Source: Kiritimatiellales bacterium
Lineage (GTDB): Bacteria; Verrucomicrobiota; Kiritimatiellia; Kiritimatiellales; Pontiellaceae
Direction of reading: 5' to 3'
Length of the DNA stretch: 12,810 bases
NCBI GenBank assembly: GCA_021734595.1
Contig: JAIPIO010000095.1
Location: forward strand, 1 to 12,810
Position numbers and translations under genes: made by a program. The notes beneath the pieces were generated by a model. It was not told where the DNA came from. It was given only the letters and a program-made list of their open reading frames with translations, and searched no databases. Within the stretch, counting starts at the first letter, position 1; each line of letters opens with the position of its first letter. This document shows, in pieces, positions 12,391 through 12,810 of this stretch.

Positions 12391-12810
12391 TTATGCGTCG
12401 GCAGTCTTCTTTTTCTTCTTTCCGGTGCCCTTCTTCTTTTTTCCCGCACCCTTGTTTTTCTTCTCGCCGGCATCTTTGAGCCCCTTTTCCGACTGGCGCT
12501 TTTTGATCTCCTCGTCCGATGGATGGTCTTTAAGGATATCATCGAGAACCGTTTGAAGCCGTTTGCGCACGCCATCCGTTTCCGGACTGGTGAGCGCATT
12601 CTGTTCCATCCAGTCGTTGGGTACGTCGTAGAGCTCGCCCGTCGAATAGAGCTTGTAGCGCTTGGTGCGCACAAAATGGCGGTACGGCGGGGTGCCGCCT
12701 TTGGAATAATCCACAAACGCCCAGTCGCGTGCCTTGCTTTCGTCGCCCTTGAGCAACGGAAGCATGCTCACTCCATCGAGGTCGTCCGGCGTCGGCGAAC
12801 CCGTCACGTC
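12391..12810 (-). CDS. Sulfatase C-terminal fragment with lysine-rich tail (N-terminus beyond window)
   Basis: The visible 139 residues are the C-terminal subdomain of a type I sulfatase: DLDGVSMLPLLKGD is the usual hinge before this subdomain, followed by RHFVRTKRYKLYSTGELYDVPNDW, the typical strand-rich end, and an amphipathic helix (RKRLQTVLDDILKDHP). The frame is open to the right edge; GTG at 12807 is an internal Val, not a start, so catalytic residues lie outside. The last 40 residues are low-complexity and strongly basic (GKKKKGTGKKKKKTADA at the end), similar in character to the tail of the sulfatase at 2779-4350. It is upstream of, and in line with, the carbohydrate-binding gene 92 bp away. 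Confidence 0.9.
   Translation of the reverse strand, partial: DVTGSPTPDDLDGVSMLPLLKGDESKARDWAFVDYSKGGTPPYRHFVRTKRYKLYSTGELYDVPNDWMEQNALTSPETDGVRKRLQTVLDDILKDHPSDEEIKKRQSEKGLKDAGEKKNKGAGKKKKGTGKKKKKTADA

Overview
The window looks like accessory, polysaccharide-degrading DNA from a PVC-superphylum bacterium, most likely a marine Kiritimatiellota member (Pontiella-like). This is inferred from the density of secreted type I sulfatases, the Ca-binding DxDGDG/TWEEF plus 'AGTDPT' module, the oversized pseudopilins and the many short TTCCA-nnn-TGGAA palindromes. No ribosomal or other phylogenetic marker is present, so the placement is an inference.

Layout. (1) Positions 1-4350, minus strand: three sulfatase genes in a tight operon, read from 4350 down through 2769 and 1328 and off the left edge. 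(2) 4351-4763: a divergent intergenic region. It holds an array of TTCCA palindromes, two other inverted repeats and, next to the rightward operon, a perfect match to the sigma-54 promoter consensus. (3) 4764-9012, plus strand: a four-gene pseudopilin operon with GspI/PilV-, GspJ/PilW-, GspK/PilX- and GspG-like products, and no ATPase, secretin or platform gene in the window. Two of the products carry large beta-rich heads. (4) 9013-9230: a convergent gap with a second palindrome array and what looks like the decayed 3' end of a coding sequence. (5) 9231-12298, minus strand: a carbohydrate-binding (CBM4/9-like plus LamG-like plus Ca-loop) secreted protein followed 11 bp later by a choline-sulfatase-like enzyme. 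(6) 12391-12810, minus strand: the C-terminal end of a further sulfatase with a lysine-rich tail, cut by the right edge.

How it may work together. Five different sulfatases, all exported where the N-terminus is visible (two Tat-like, two Sec-like signals), plus a carbohydrate-binding protein point to stripping sulfate from a complex sulfated polysaccharide. The pseudopilin operon between them could supply a pseudopilus tip that displays binding domains or helps secretion, using assembly machinery encoded elsewhere. No formylglycine-generating enzyme, anaerobic sulfatase-maturating enzyme, glycoside hydrolase or transporter is encoded here, so maturation and uptake must be encoded elsewhere.

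The most unusual features are the two palindrome arrays with the same 31/21-bp spacing (three and two DNA helical turns), the sigma-54 promoter in front of the pseudopilins, and a 24-bp dispersed-repeat-like insertion that adds eight residues to one sulfatase.
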